64,000 nt of DNA from Streptomyces sp. MMBL 11-1 (GCF_028622875.1 NZ_CP117709.1:1240001-1304000), one strand, 5' to 3'; positions 1 through 10,136 are shown, numbered from the stretch's first letter. Numbers and translations: made by a program. Notes: generated by a model from the letters alone, not told the origin.

Positions 1-1393
1 CGAAGTTGTTGAGCGCGAAGTCGAAGTGGGCGCTCTGCGAGGGCGGCGGCGGGGGCAGCACGACATCGGCGTGCCGGGAGGTCTCGTTCAGGTACGGGTC
101 GACGCTGACCATGAAGTCGAGCCCGTCGGCGAGGGCCGCGTCGAGGCGGTCTCCGTCGGGCGCGGAGAGCACGGGGTTCGCGGCGATGACCACCAGGGCG
201 CGGATGCGGCCCTCCCCCGGGGTGTCGATCTCCTCGGCGAGGGCGGCGATGGGCAGTTCGCCCTTGGCCTCGGGATGCCCGGAGACCCGGCTCGACCAGC
301 GGCCGAGCGCGAAGCCCTTGCCCGGGACGGCCTGACGCGCCGCCCCGGGTCCGGCGGTCCGTGGGGCGCGCGCGGTCGCGGAGAGCGGGAACATCGCGCC
401 GCCGGGCCGGTCGAGGTTGCCGGTGAGGATGTTGAGGACGTCCACCAGCCAGCTGGCGAGGGTGCCGTGCTCGACGGTGCAGCTGCCGACACGCGCGTAG
501 ACGGCCGCGGTGGGGGCGGCGGCGAGTTCGCGGGCGATGGCGGTGATGGTGTCCGCGTCCACGTCACAGGCGGCGGCGACGGCGTCCGGGGTGAAGTCGG
601 CCAGGGCGGCGGTGAGTTCGTCGATTCCTTCCAGGTGTCCGGCGAGCGGACCGGGGTCGGCGAGCTTCTCCGTCAGGAGGGTGTGCGCGAGCGCGGCCAG
701 CAGAAGGGCGTCCGCTCCGGGCCGGATCGCGACGTGCCGGTCGGCGAGGCGCGCGGTACGGGTGCGGCGCGGGTCGATGACGGTGAGGGTGCCGCCCCGC
801 CGGCGCAGGGCCTTGAGGCGTCCGGGGAAGTCGGGGGCGGTGCAGAGACTGCCGTTGGACTCCAGCGGGTTGGCGCCGATGAGGAGGAGGTGGTCGGTGC
901 GGTCGAGGTCCGGTACGGGGATGGCGTGGGCGTCGCCGTAGAGCAGGCCGCTGGAGACGTGCTTGGGCATCTGGTCCAGGGTGCTCGCGGTGAACACGTT
1001 GCGGGTGCGCAGGGCTCCGAGCAGCAGCGGCGGGTAGAGCGAGCCCGCCACCGTGTGCACGTTGGGGTTGCCGAGGACCACGCCGACGGCCTGCGGCCCG
1101 TGGGTCTCCACCAGGGCCGGTATCCGTGCGGCGATCAGGTCGAACGCCTCGCTCCAGGCTGTCTCGCGCAGCTCCCCGTCGGCGCCGCGCACGAGGGGGA
1201 CGCGCAGCCGGTCGGGGTCGGCGTCGAGCCCGCCGAAGGAGGCGCCCTTGGGGCAGATGAAGCCCCGGCTGAAGATGTCGTCACGGTCACCGCGCGCCCC
1301 GGTGACGGTGGTTCCCTCGATGGTGAGGGTGAGGCCGCAGGTGGCCTCGCAGAGGGGGCAGATACGCGGTGCGGTGCGGGTTTCGTGGGACAT
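1..1393 (-). CDS. Molybdopterin-dependent oxidoreductase (N-terminal part; runs off the window)
   Basis: The reading frame opens at an ATG at 1393, preceded by GGGAGG, and stays open to the window edge, so about 464 N-terminal residues are visible and the C-terminus is missing. The N-terminus has an Fe4S4 motif (C12, C15, C19, then C47 in FICPKG), followed by the molybdopterin fold seen in formate dehydrogenase/nitrate reductase-type enzymes (LIGANPLESNG, then IDPRRTRTARLADRHV). No Tat or Sec signal is seen, so it is probably cytoplasmic. The substrate cannot be told: residue 19 of the Fe4S4 motif is followed by GLTLTIEG, as in many actinobacterial assimilatory-type or uncharacterised members. 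A TetR-family regulator lies upstream on the same strand (stop at 1548). Confidence 0.88.
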   Translation of the reverse strand, partial: MSHETRTAPRICPLCEATCGLTLTIEGTTVTGARGDRDDIFSRGFICPKGASFGGLDADPDRLRVPLVRGADGELRETAWSEAFDLIAARIPALVETHGPQAVGVVLGNPNVHTVAGSLYPPLLLGALRTRNVFTASTLDQMPKHVSSGLLYGDAHAIPVPDLDRTDHLLLIGANPLESNGSLCTAPDFPGRLKALRRRGGTLTVIDPRRTRTARLADRHVAIRPGADALLLAALAHTLLTEKLADPGPLAGHLEGIDELTAALADFTPDAVAAACDVDADTITAIARELAAAPTAAVYARVGSCTVEHGTLASWLVDVLNILTGNLDRPGGAMFPLSATARAPRTAGPGAARQAVPGKGFALGRWSSRVSGHPEAKGELPIAALAEEIDTPGEGRIRALVVIAANPVLSAPDGDRLDAALADGLDFMVSVDPYLNETSRHADVVLPPPPPSQSAHFDFALNNF

Positions 1394-1547
1394 GGGCCCT
1401 CCCGGGGCGGCTGCGGCGACGGCACGCGGACATGGGCCGGGCAGGCGTGGGAGCCCCGGCACGGGCGAGCATACCGACCGGTACGCACGGCGGGGAGGTG
1501 TTGCGCGGGGGAGAAGGCGGACCGGGCCCCCGACCAGGGCCTCCCGT

Positions 1548-2168
1548 TCAGTCGAGCGTCTGGGCGAGGTAGGACCTGACCAGGGTCCGCGTCTCGGCGA
1601 CGATGGCCGCGTCACCCGACGGCTCGGTGCGGAACGCCAGTTGGAGGAGCGCGTCTGCGGCCTCGACACTCACCAGGATCGCCCGGGACAGCCTCTCGTC
1701 GGGCCGGCGGCCGAGGTGGCCGGCGAGCAGCACGGCGAGCCGGTCCGCCAGACGCCTGTTGGCGTCCCCCGCCGCGCCCTCCGCCGGGAGCGGCGGCCCG
1801 AAGTCGACGAGCGCGAAGCCGGGGATGCTTCGCTTCATCGCCAGGTACTCGTCGAGCACCGCGTCGATGGCGGCCCGCCAGTCGGCGGCGGGGAGGTCCG
1901 CGAGCCGGGCGGCGACACGGTCGGCATAGGTGTCCAGGTTGCGCAGCGCCAGCGCGTCGACGAGAGCCCGCTTGTTGGAGAAGAACCGGTAGACGGAGCC
2001 GATGGGCACGTCGGCGCGCTCGGCGACGGCCCGGGTGGTGAGCTGCTCGTAGCCGGTCTCGTCGAGGAGGCCCGCGCAGGAGTCGAGTATCCGGGCCAGC
2101 CGGTCGGCGCTGCGCTGCTGCACGGGGGCGCGGCGGAGGTGCGGGGTGACATGGGGCACGGGCCCCAT
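1548..2168 (-). CDS. TetR/AcrR-family transcriptional regulator
   Basis: A 206-residue protein with a TetR-type N-terminal helix-turn-helix ([18 protein letters not shown], then [20 protein letters not shown]) and a variable C-terminal ligand-binding region. The DNA-binding sequence [19 protein letters not shown] is the typical recognition helix and following segment. I chose the ATG at 2168; a GTG a few codons downstream (VTPHLRR) is also possible. It is divergent from hmgA with a 247-base gap holding a good promoter. It could control hmgA, itself or the downstream molybdoenzyme; the sequence does not decide which. Confidence 0.88.
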   Translation of the reverse strand: MGPVPHVTPHLRRAPVQQRSADRLARILDSCAGLLDETGYEQLTTRAVAERADVPIGSVYRFFSNKRALVDALALRNLDTYADRVAARLADLPAADWRAAIDAVLDEYLAMKRSIPGFALVDFGPPLPAEGAAGDANRRLADRLAVLLAGHLGRRPDERLSRAILVSVEAADALLQLAFRTEPSGDAAIVAETRTLVRSYLAQTLD

Positions 2169-2325
2169 GATGCCGTGCCCTCCGGACCCCTGTCGTCGGA
2201 CTCCCCCCGCCCCGCCCTTCCGGCGACGACGGCGGGAGGGCGGCCACAGGAGCCGGGCCCGGGCCCGGTGGGCCGCTCCTGCCGCGAAGGGCACGCACAG
2301 GACACGAATGGCTCGATGTATGCCG

Positions 2326-2364
2326 TTGACGTGCCCCGCTCCTATTCCTACGGTAGTGCATAGG
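2326..2364 (+). promoter_or_regulatory. Probable hmgA promoter with overlapping inverted repeat
   Basis: TTGACG (2326-2331) and TACGGT (2349-2354) are separated by exactly 17 bases, a good sigma-70/HrdB-type promoter that would start transcription near 2361, about 55 bases before hmgA. The arms CCTAT (2341-2345) and ATAGG (2360-2364) flank the -10 and may be an operator half-site pair. Confidence 0.55.
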
Positions 2365-2415
2365 ATTCGCCGTCCGGTGGATCCGAGGACTTTTCTTGGG
2401 CACCGGGAGTGCGGG

Positions 2416-3735
2416 ATGAGCGCGATCGACCAGGCGAGGAAGGCGGCCGAGGGGCTGACGTATTCCTCGGGCTTCGGCAACGAGCACGGCTCCGAGGCGG
2501 TTCCCGGAGCGCTGCCGCACGGCCGCAACTCCCCCCAGCGCGCCCCGCTCGGGCTGTACGCGGAGCAGTTGAGCGGTTCCGCCTTCACCGAGCCGCGTGC
2601 GGACAACCGCCGATCCTGGCTCTACCGGATCCGCCCCTCGGCCGTCCACCCGGCCTTCACCCGCGTCGACAACGGGAACCTGCGCTCGGCGCCCTTCACC
2701 GAGACGGTGCCGGACCCGAACCGGCTGCGCTGGAACCCGCTGCCGGATCCCGCGCCCGGCACGGACTTCCTGAGCGGCCTGTGGACGCTCGGCGGCAACG
2801 GCGACGCCGCGCAGCGCGCGGGCATGGCGATCCATCTGTACAACGCCGACTCCTCGATGACCGACCGCGTGTTCAGCGACTCCGACGGCGAGCTGCTGAT
2901 CGTCCCCGAGCGCGGCGGGCTGCTGCTGCGCACCGAACTGGGCCTGCTGCGCGTCGAGCCGGGCCATGTCGCGCTGGTCCCGCGCGGGATCCGCTTCCGG
3001 GTGGAGCTGCTGGAGGAGACCGCGCGCGGATACGTCTGCGAGAACTACGGCCGCCCCTTCGCGCTGCCCGACCTCGGCCCGATCGGCGCCAACGGCCTGG
3101 CGAACGCCCGGGACTTCCTCGCGCCCGTCGCGGCGTACGAGGACCACGAGGGCCCGGTGGAGGTGGTCAACAAGTTCTGCGGGAACCTCTGGTCGGCGAC
3201 GTACGACCACTCGCCGCTCGACGTGGTGGCCTGGCACGGCAACCACACCCCGTACGTCTACGACCTGCGCCGGTTCAACGTGATCGGCACGATCAGCTAC
3301 GACCACCCCGACCCGTCGATCTTCACGGTGCTGACCTCGCCCTCCGACACCCCGGGGCTGGCCGGGGTGGACTTCGTCGTCTTCGCCCCGCGCTGGCTGG
3401 TCGGCGAGGACACCTTCCGCCCGCCGTACTTCCACCGCAATGTGATGAGCGAGTACATGGGCCTGATCGACGGGGCGTACGACGCGAAGGCGGACGGCTT
3501 CGTCCCGGGCGGCGGCTCCCTGCACAACATGATGTCGGCGCACGGCCCGGACCGGGAGACCTTCGACCGGGCGAGCGCGGCGGAGCTGAAGCCGCAGAAG
3601 ATCGACGACGGCCTGGCCTTCATGTTCGAGACCCGCTGGCCGGTCACGGCGACCGCGCAGGCGGCCGCCGCCGGACACCTGCAGCACGGATACGACGAGG
3701 TGTGGCAGGGTCTGAGCCGCAACTTCCGGCCGTAG
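2416..3735 (+). CDS. hmgA: Homogentisate 1,2-dioxygenase
   Basis: This 439-residue protein opens the aromatic ring of homogentisate to maleylacetoacetate in the catabolism of tyrosine and phenylalanine. The length and whole-protein pattern fit the family: the N-terminal [13 protein letters not shown] segment, the central cupin core, and the C-terminal metal-binding region with [31 protein letters not shown] and a final MFETRWP. The His and Glu residues of these motifs (HRN...[13 protein letters not shown]) are the expected Fe(II) ligands. The ATG at 2416 is the start of the conserved protein; the open frame runs further upstream but without homology. A GntR regulator follows 42 bases downstream. 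The protein is cytoplasmic and no oddities were seen. Confidence 0.97.
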   Translation: MSAIDQARKAAEGLTYSSGFGNEHGSEAVPGALPHGRNSPQRAPLGLYAEQLSGSAFTEPRADNRRSWLYRIRPSAVHPAFTRVDNGNLRSAPFTETVPDPNRLRWNPLPDPAPGTDFLSGLWTLGGNGDAAQRAGMAIHLYNADSSMTDRVFSDSDGELLIVPERGGLLLRTELGLLRVEPGHVALVPRGIRFRVELLEETARGYVCENYGRPFALPDLGPIGANGLANARDFLAPVAAYEDHEGPVEVVNKFCGNLWSATYDHSPLDVVAWHGNHTPYVYDLRRFNVIGTISYDHPDPSIFTVLTSPSDTPGLAGVDFVVFAPRWLVGEDTFRPPYFHRNVMSEYMGLIDGAYDAKADGFVPGGGSLHNMMSAHGPDRETFDRASAAELKPQKIDDGLAFMFETRWPVTATAQAAAAGHLQHGYDEVWQGLSRNFRP

Positions 3736-3777
3736 ACGGCGGAAGGCCGGCAGGGACGGGGCGGGGGCGGGGACGAC

Positions 3778-4674
3778 GTGACAGAGAGCCGGGAGAGGGC
3801 CGGGGCGGACGCCCGGAGGACCGAGGGGGACGGCACGGCCGGGAACGGTACGGCCGGGGGCGGCGCACCCGGGGACGGCACGGCCGGGGACGGCTCGGGC
3901 TCCCGGCCGGCCCCGGTGACGCACCCGCCCGCCTTCGCCCCCGACTCCCTCGTCCTGAACCGGAAGCTGCCTCTCTGGTACCAGGTCTCCCAGTCCCTGC
4001 GGGCCTCCGTGCTGGGCCGCCCCCAGGACGCCTCCGCCCGGCTGCCCACGGAGGAGCAGCTCGCCGCGCACTACGGGGTCAGCGTGCTCACGATGCGCCA
4101 GGCGCTCAAGGAGCTGGAGGCGGAGGGGCTGATCAGCCGGCACCGGCGGCGCGGCACGTTCATCGAGCCGCGCGCCCGGCGGGTCTCCCCGGTCCGGCTG
4201 CTGGGCTCGGTCGACGCGATCGTGGCCCAGCAGTCCGGGGAGGCGACGACCGTTCTCGGCCACGGCCCGACGGCCATACCCGGTGATCTCGCCGAGTTCT
4301 TCCCGGGCTGCGCCGAGGTGACCTGCTACCGGCGGCTGCGCCGCGACGGGGAGAGCGACGAGCCCACCAACTGGGCGGAGAACGCGGTCCGTCCCGACAT
4401 CGCCGCCCAAATCGACGTGGCCGACCTGGAACGCTGGCCGATGACCAAGGTCCTGCGCGACGTCGTCGGGGTGAGGATCTCCCGGATCACCGACACGGTG
4501 GAGGCCCGCCTCGCCGACCCGGTCACCGCCGAGCTGCTCCAGGTCCCGCTGCTCAGCCCGATCCTGCACTACACGGGCGTGACGTACGACGAGGAGGGGC
4601 GCGTGGTGGACGTGGCCCGGATCCGCTACCGGGGCGACCGGTTCTCCTTCTCCGTGACGGTGGAGGCCCACTGA
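3778..4674 (+). CDS. GntR-family transcriptional regulator with UTRA ligand domain
   Basis: A 298-residue protein starting with GTG. The first ~55 residues are a low-complexity Gly/Thr/Asp-rich tail (repeats of GNGTAGGGAPGDGTAGDG type). The GntR winged helix follows (LPLWYQVSQSLRASVLGR, LPTEEQLAAHYGVSVLTMRQ, ALKELEAEGLISRHRRRGTF), then a UTRA effector-binding domain (VTCYRRLRRDGE, LLQVPLLSPILHYTGVTYDEEG). Family members sense small metabolites and usually repress a neighbouring operon. Its position 42 bases after hmgA suggests co-transcription and possibly control of aromatic catabolism, but this is inference. The true start could be downstream of the repetitive leader. Confidence 0.9.
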   Translation: MTESRERAGADARRTEGDGTAGNGTAGGGAPGDGTAGDGSGSRPAPVTHPPAFAPDSLVLNRKLPLWYQVSQSLRASVLGRPQDASARLPTEEQLAAHYGVSVLTMRQALKELEAEGLISRHRRRGTFIEPRARRVSPVRLLGSVDAIVAQQSGEATTVLGHGPTAIPGDLAEFFPGCAEVTCYRRLRRDGESDEPTNWAENAVRPDIAAQIDVADLERWPMTKVLRDVVGVRISRITDTVEARLADPVTAELLQVPLLSPILHYTGVTYDEEGRVVDVARIRYRGDRFSFSVTVEAH

Positions 4675-4745
4675 CCCCGCCCCACGGGCGCGCCGCCCGC
4701 CGTTACGATGCGAAAGGGTCACGGCGGACAGGGGAGGACGGGCAG

Positions 4746-6092
4746 GTGACAGCGCACGGGACAGCGGCGGCCGACGGCGACGGGAACGCCCGGCCCCCGT
4801 CTCCGGGGACGCCCCGGCCGCCGGACGGACTCCGGGCGCAGGACGGACTCCTGTCGCAGGACGGGCTCCTGTCGCTGGACGAGCTGATGCCGTGGTCCGT
4901 GCGACCGCTGCGGACCGGCCGCGCCTGGGTGAGCGGCCCCGACCCCGTGGCGCTCCGGGCCCGCTGGGAACGGCTGGCCGCCGCCGACCCCGCCGAGCAG
5001 GAGCGGCTGTTCGTGCCCACCCGCTCCCGTACGCCGCACACCTCGGTCGCCGCCCTGCCCGGCCGGTCCGCCGGAACGGGCCGCTTCGCCCGGGCCCCGG
5101 GCCCCTGCCCCGACCCCGTACGCATCCTCCACGGCCCCTACGACGAACAGTGGCTGCTCCCCGACCACCGGCTGATCGACGCGGCCCGTCCGGAGCTGTG
5201 GCGGGTCGCCGACGGGCGCCAGCTCTTCGCGGTCGAACACAGCGCCGCACCCGAGGATGCCGGGCCCGCCCTGTCCGTGACCGCGCTGCTGCCCGACGGG
5301 CACTCCCCCGCCGGGCGGCCCGGCCGGATCAGGCCGCTCTACCGCAGGCCCGGCGGCACGGAACCCAACCTGGCGCCGGGGCTCCTGGATCTGCTGCGCG
5401 GGCGGCTCGGCGGCGCGGCGGAGCCGGACGCGTTCACCCCGGAAGCGGTGCTGGCCTGGGTCCTGGCCGCCGCCCGCCCCTCCGCCACCGGCCCCCGGAT
5501 CCCGTTGCCGGCCGACGCGGAGGTGTGGTCGTCGGGGGTGGCGCTCGGCCGGGAGCTGACGCGGCTCCAGTTGCGCGGTTCCCGGGGCGGGGAGCGCCCC
5601 CGGCTGCCGGGCGGACGCAGGCCCTATGTGCGGGCGGCCCTCCCCGCCCGTCCCACGGAGCTGGTCCATGAGGCCGGGGACGAGGCGCTGGTCGTCGGCG
5701 ATGGCCGGATCTCGCCGGTGCCCGCGGCGGCCTGGGAGTTCACGGTGGGCGGGGCGCGGGTGCTGGAGCTCTGGTTCGGCCGCCGGGCCGCGGCGGCGAC
5801 GGGCCGGGGGCCGGACGGGGCGCCCCCGGGCGGTCTCGACGCGGTCGGTGCGCGCGGCTGGCCCCGGGAGTGGACCTCGGAACTGCTCGAACTCATCACC
5901 GTACTCGCTTTGCTGGACGGCACGGCGGGGCCCCGGAAGGAGCTGCGGGCGGCGCTGGAGGCGGGAGAGCTGATCGGGCCCGCCGAGCTGCGGGCGGCCG
6001 GGGTGCTGCCGGTGCCGCCCCCGGCACGGCGTCCCGCATCGGTGCTCGGGCACCAGGAGGAGGGCCCGGAGGGGCAGTTCGCGCTGCTGTAG
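4746..6092 (+). CDS. Orphan protein resembling the C-terminal domain of Type ISP restriction-modification enzymes
   Basis: A 448-residue protein. After a repetitive N-terminus (LRAQDGLLSQDGLLSLDEL) it shows the layout I recognise from the C-terminal target-recognition part of Type ISP enzymes such as LlaBIII: YDEQWLLPDHRLIDAARPELW, then LYRRPGGTEPNLAPGLLDLL, an AFTPEAVLAWVLAAA helix, IPLPADAEVWSSGVALGREL, and the terminal DGRISPVPAAAWEFTVGGARVL. There is no nuclease, helicase or N6-adenine methyltransferase motif (no NPPY) here or in the flanking genes. It is therefore a stand-alone specificity-like module rather than a complete restriction enzyme. Many Streptomyces genomes carry such stand-alone versions (established impression, not checked). 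Function unknown; it may bind DNA. Confidence 0.7.
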   Translation: MTAHGTAAADGDGNARPPSPGTPRPPDGLRAQDGLLSQDGLLSLDELMPWSVRPLRTGRAWVSGPDPVALRARWERLAAADPAEQERLFVPTRSRTPHTSVAALPGRSAGTGRFARAPGPCPDPVRILHGPYDEQWLLPDHRLIDAARPELWRVADGRQLFAVEHSAAPEDAGPALSVTALLPDGHSPAGRPGRIRPLYRRPGGTEPNLAPGLLDLLRGRLGGAAEPDAFTPEAVLAWVLAAARPSATGPRIPLPADAEVWSSGVALGRELTRLQLRGSRGGERPRLPGGRRPYVRAALPARPTELVHEAGDEALVVGDGRISPVPAAAWEFTVGGARVLELWFGRRAAAATGRGPDGAPPGGLDAVGARGWPREWTSELLELITVLALLDGTAGPRKELRAALEAGELIGPAELRAAGVLPVPPPARRPASVLGHQEEGPEGQFALL

Positions 6093-6161
6093 CGGCCGGG
6101 CGAGGAGTCCGCGGGGTGGCCGGAGGTGGCCGGAGCGCCGGTCAGGGGGTAAACACGGTTC

Positions 6162-7358
6162 ATGAACACCTTGCCACTCCCCCTCGACGGCATCACCGTG
6201 GTGGCCGTCGAACAGGCGGTCGCCGCCCCCTTCGCCACCCGTCAGCTCGCCGACCTCGGAGCCCGGGTCATCAAGGTGGAGCGCCCGGACGGCGGCGACT
6301 TCGCGCGCGGCTACGACACGGCGGCGCGCGGTCTCGCCTCGCATTTCGTCTGGTGCAACCGCGGCAAGGAGTCTCTCGCCGTCGATCTGAAGGATCCGCG
6401 GGGCCTCGCGGTGGTCCGCGAACTCGTTGCCGAGGCCGATGTGTTCGTCCAAAATCTGGCCCAGGGGGCGGCGGCCCGGCTCGGCCTCGACGCCGCCGCG
6501 CTCTGCGCGGCGCACCCACGCCTGGTGGCGGTCGACATCTCCGGCTACGGCGCGGAGGGACCGTACGCGCACAAGCGGGCCTACGACATGCTCGTGCAGT
6601 GCGAGGCCGGCCTGGTATCGGTGACGGGGACCGCGGACCGGCCGGCGAAGGCGGGCATTCCCGCGGCGGACATCGCGGCGGCGATGTACGCGTTCTCCGG
6701 GGTGCTCGCGGCGCTGCTGCGGCGGGCGAACACCGGGCGGGGCGGCCCGGTGGAGGTCTCCATGCTGGACGCGCTGGCCGAGTGGATGGGCCACCCGCTG
6801 CACCAGGGGACGCACGGCTCCGCTCCCCCGGCGCGCACCGGCCTCGCGCACTCGGTGATCGCCCCGTACGACGCGTACGTGACGGCCGACGGGGAGCAGG
6901 TGCTGCTGTCGGTGCAGAACGACCGGGAGTGGCGGCGGCTGGCGGAACAGGTGCTCGCGCGCCCCGAGTTGGCGGACCACCCGGACTTCGCGACGAACGC
7001 GGCACGCACCGCGCACCGGGCGCGGACCGACGAGGTGGTGGGCCGGGCGCTGGCGGGCCTGACGGGGCGGGAGGCGCTGGCCGGGCTGGAGGCTGCGGGC
7101 ATCGCGTGCGCCCGGCTGAACACGGTGGCCGATGTGGCGGCGCATCCGCAGCTCGCGGCACGGGACCGGTGGCGGGAGGTGGGGTCACCGGTGGGGCCGT
7201 TGCGGGCGCTGCTGCCGCCGATCACGCTGCCGGGGAGCGAGGAGGCACGGATGGGTGCCGTGCCGGCGCTGGGTGAGCACACCGATGCGCTGCTGCGAGC
7301 CCTGGGGATGACGGAGGAGCAGACATCGGTGCTGCGCCGGGACGGGGTGATCGTCTGA
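6162..7358 (+). CDS. CaiB/BaiF-family (class III) acyl-CoA transferase
   Basis: A 398-residue enzyme moving CoA from an acyl-CoA to a carboxylic acid. The N-terminus LPLDGITVVAVEQAVAAPFATRQLADLGARVIKVERP is the family signature, and NRGKESLAVDLKDPRG with DVFVQNLAQGAAARLGLD supports it. The catalytic Asp of class III transferases lies in the DIAAAMYAFSGVLAALLRR region. The ATG at 6162 starts at the conserved sequence. Neighbours do not indicate the acid or CoA donor; candidates in the family include formyl-, succinyl- and bile-acid CoA transferases. Cytoplasmic. Confidence 0.92.
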   Translation: MNTLPLPLDGITVVAVEQAVAAPFATRQLADLGARVIKVERPDGGDFARGYDTAARGLASHFVWCNRGKESLAVDLKDPRGLAVVRELVAEADVFVQNLAQGAAARLGLDAAALCAAHPRLVAVDISGYGAEGPYAHKRAYDMLVQCEAGLVSVTGTADRPAKAGIPAADIAAAMYAFSGVLAALLRRANTGRGGPVEVSMLDALAEWMGHPLHQGTHGSAPPARTGLAHSVIAPYDAYVTADGEQVLLSVQNDREWRRLAEQVLARPELADHPDFATNAARTAHRARTDEVVGRALAGLTGREALAGLEAAGIACARLNTVADVAAHPQLAARDRWREVGSPVGPLRALLPPITLPGSEEARMGAVPALGEHTDALLRALGMTEEQTSVLRRDGVIV

Positions 7359-7402
7359 ACCGTCCCGAGCGGCGGGCCGGTCCGGACGGGCGACGCCGTG
7401 GG

Positions 7403-7666
7403 TCAGTGGCGGCTGCCGAAGAGCGAGCGCCGCAGTCGCCGCAGCGGCGCGAAGAGCGACACACGTGCGCTCCTGCTCCTGCGGGTGTGCGCGGCATCGC
7501 GCGAGGTCAGCTCGCGCATGAGCAGCGTCGCTTCCGCCGACTCGCGCTGCGGGACGACAGGGCCGCCGAGCACCGCGAGATGGCGGTCGAGGCGCGTACT
7601 GGTCGCACCGCTCCCGCATGTGATGGCAGGCACACGCGGCCTGCTTCGCACCGTTATCTGTTCCAT
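7403..7666 (-). CDS. Small basic conserved hypothetical protein
   Basis: An 87-residue protein starting at the ATG at 7666 (MEQITVRSRPRVPAITC). It is rich in Arg and Ser with a basic C-terminus (RRSRSARVSLFAPLRRLRRSLFGSRH). I do not recognise a named domain; I believe similar short proteins occur in other streptomycetes. No membrane segment or signal peptide is apparent. It converges with the CoA-transferase gene (44-base gap). A longer frame exists upstream of 7666, but its extra residues look like non-coding sequence. The basic tail could bind nucleic acid or membrane; this is speculation. Confidence 0.6.
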   Translation of the reverse strand: MEQITVRSRPRVPAITCGSGATSTRLDRHLAVLGGPVVPQRESAEATLLMRELTSRDAAHTRRSRSARVSLFAPLRRLRRSLFGSRH

Positions 7667-7982
7667 GTCACTCCCCACCCGTACGAGGGCACCCGGTCCG
7701 GGCAGGTTAACCCTATCGTCCCGCGGTGACACCCGTGTATCCCGGCCACAGGATTACGCACACACATACGGAGGTTGACGCCTCGTTACCGCATCCGCGC
7801 GATTCCAGGTCGACTTCGGACCGTTCGGGTGGTTCGCGCGGTTCGGATGGCCCGCCCGGCCGTCCCCCACGCAGGCCGCGTGGGGGACGGCGGGTGGCGG
7901 AACGCTCCGGCGGAAGCGCCGGGCCTCCGGCCAGAGAGCCGAGTTGAGGACGGGACGTCAGAGAGCCGAGTTGAGGAAGGCG
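7667..7982. other. Intergenic region (316 bases) between the small basic gene and the SGNH lipase
   Basis: It holds a perfect 12-base-pair hairpin (7861-7889) and three tandem copies of the lipase gene's last codons (7932-8001, the last being the coding copy). No convincing gene is present. Confidence 0.6.
7861..7889 (-). terminator. Hairpin terminator downstream of the SGNH lipase
   Basis: CGTCCCCCACGC (7861-7872) and GCGTGGGGGACG (7878-7889) pair perfectly around an AGGCC loop, about 95 bases past the lipase stop. There is no U-tract, as is usual in Streptomyces. Confidence 0.6.
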
Positions 7983-8001
7983 TCAGAGAGCGGAGTTGAG
8001 A
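7932..8001. repeat. Three tandem copies of the 3' end of the lipase gene
   Basis: A ~17-base core (CAGAGAGCCGAGTTGAG on the plus strand) recurs at 7932, 7959 and 7984. The last copy contains the lipase's final codons LNSAL and stop. The two outer copies are identical to each other over 19 bases; the coding copy differs by one base. Confidence 0.85.
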
Positions 8002-8786
8002 ACGGGAAGATAGCCGCCCGACTGTCCGGCGGCGGTGGGGTGGTAGGACTCACCGATGTTGAGCCAGTTCACGCTGTGCAGCCAGGAGTTGCCCGAGCAG
8101 ATCTCGTGGCCGGCGAAGGTCGTCCTGACGTCGCCGAAGGTGAAGCCGTGGTCCGCCGCACGCTTGGCGGTGGCCGTGTTCAGGTGGTCGGACGCCCCGT
8201 TGATGGCGGAGCGCTCCTTCTCGCTCAGGCCGGCGATGCAGCCGCCGCCGAGTTGGTAGAAGCGGGGGTAGCCGAGGACGACGACCTGCGCGGAGGGGGC
8301 CTTGGAGCGGATGGCCGTGTACACCGAGTCGAGCCTGCCGGGCAGGGTGGAGTCGACGTAGGCGCGGGCGGTGGCGATCCGGCTGAGGCAGGTGGCCTCG
8401 GACTGCAGGACACAGGTCGTCATGACGTCCGCGAAGCCGGCGTCGTTGCCGCCGACGGAGATCGAGACGAGGTCGGTCGAGGCGTTCACCCGGCCGAGCT
8501 GACTGCCCGTGACGTCTCCGGTCCGGGCGCCGGAGCAGGCGGCGAAGGCGAACGAGGAGGGGGAGTTGGCGGCCGCCCAGAGGGCGGGGTGGGCACGGCT
8601 GCTGCGTTTGCAGCTGGAGCCGTCGTAGCTGCCGGCTCCGACGCCGGAGGAGTACGAGTCGCCGAGGGCGACGTAGTCGACGGCCGCGGCGGACGAGTCG
8701 GCGTTCGCGACCCCCGCACCGGTGAAGGCCAGGGCGACGCCGAGCAGCAGCGAGGACGAGAACGCCACGAGTCTGGACATTTTCAT
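7983..8786 (-). CDS. Secreted SGNH/GDSL-family lipase/esterase
   Basis: A 267-residue precursor with a Sec signal (MKMSRLVAFSSSLLLGVALA ... GVANA, cleavage about residue 29). The mature protein starts with the SGNH block I motif YVALGDSYSSGVGAG (nucleophile Ser in GDSYS), then block II SQLGRVN, block III SVGGNDAGFADV and block V with the catalytic Asp/His (WLNIGESYHPTAAG). Conserved cysteine pairs (SCKRSS, AACSGA, TTCVLQSEATC, GGCIAG, HEICSG) match the extracellular Streptomyces lipase family typified by the S. coelicolor SCO1725/S. rimosus enzymes. A strong AGGAGG at 8791-8796 fixes the ATG at 8786. The motif at 8851-8879 upstream is shared with the second lipase gene. Confidence 0.95.
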   Translation of the reverse strand: MKMSRLVAFSSSLLLGVALAFTGAGVANADSSAAAVDYVALGDSYSSGVGAGSYDGSSCKRSSRAHPALWAAANSPSSFAFAACSGARTGDVTGSQLGRVNASTDLVSISVGGNDAGFADVMTTCVLQSEATCLSRIATARAYVDSTLPGRLDSVYTAIRSKAPSAQVVVLGYPRFYQLGGGCIAGLSEKERSAINGASDHLNTATAKRAADHGFTFGDVRTTFAGHEICSGNSWLHSVNWLNIGESYHPTAAGQSGGYLPVLNSAL

Positions 8787-8850
8787 GGGACCTCCTTGAG
8801 CAGGGGATATCGGCCTACTCCGTAGTAGCAGCAGCCACCCCCCATTGGAA

Positions 8851-8879
8851 GTGTTCATGCCAAAAATAGGGTTGGCGTG
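8851..8879 (-). promoter_or_regulatory. Motif shared with the second lipase gene
   Basis: Read on the lipase strand, a CACGCCAA arm is followed by TTTGGCATGAACAC ending 65 bases before the start codon. The same 14-base element with one change lies 72 bases before the lipase start at 22802. The outer arms form an imperfect inverted repeat. Probable activator or promoter element; no factor is identified. Confidence 0.45.
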
Positions 8880-9021
8880 CTTCCGTCCGCCCCCGAAGGT
8901 TCAGCGCGCGCTCCTTGACGTCCCGCTGTCGCTCCGTCGGTTTCCGACGCCTCGTCGGCCGGGCGCGCGAGCCTGCGAAACCCGGGTGCACGGGGACATC
9001 CCGTGGCGGATCATGGGCGCC

Positions 9022-10116
<1,095 letters not shown>

Positions 10117-10136
10117 CAGCCGGTCGGCCGCTCCGG

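Noticed and set aside
1612..5250. A 1212-codon minus-strand open frame
   Set aside because: It lies opposite hmgA, the GntR gene and others; residues are Arg/Gly/Ala/Pro-rich shadow sequence of a very high-GC genome with no domain.
7984..8001. Lipase terminus LNSAL resembles the FxsA terminus FNSAL, also at DNA level
   Set aside because: The lipase lacks the Phe of the FxS motif, is a full secreted enzyme, and lies 27 kb from fxsBH; probably coincidence.
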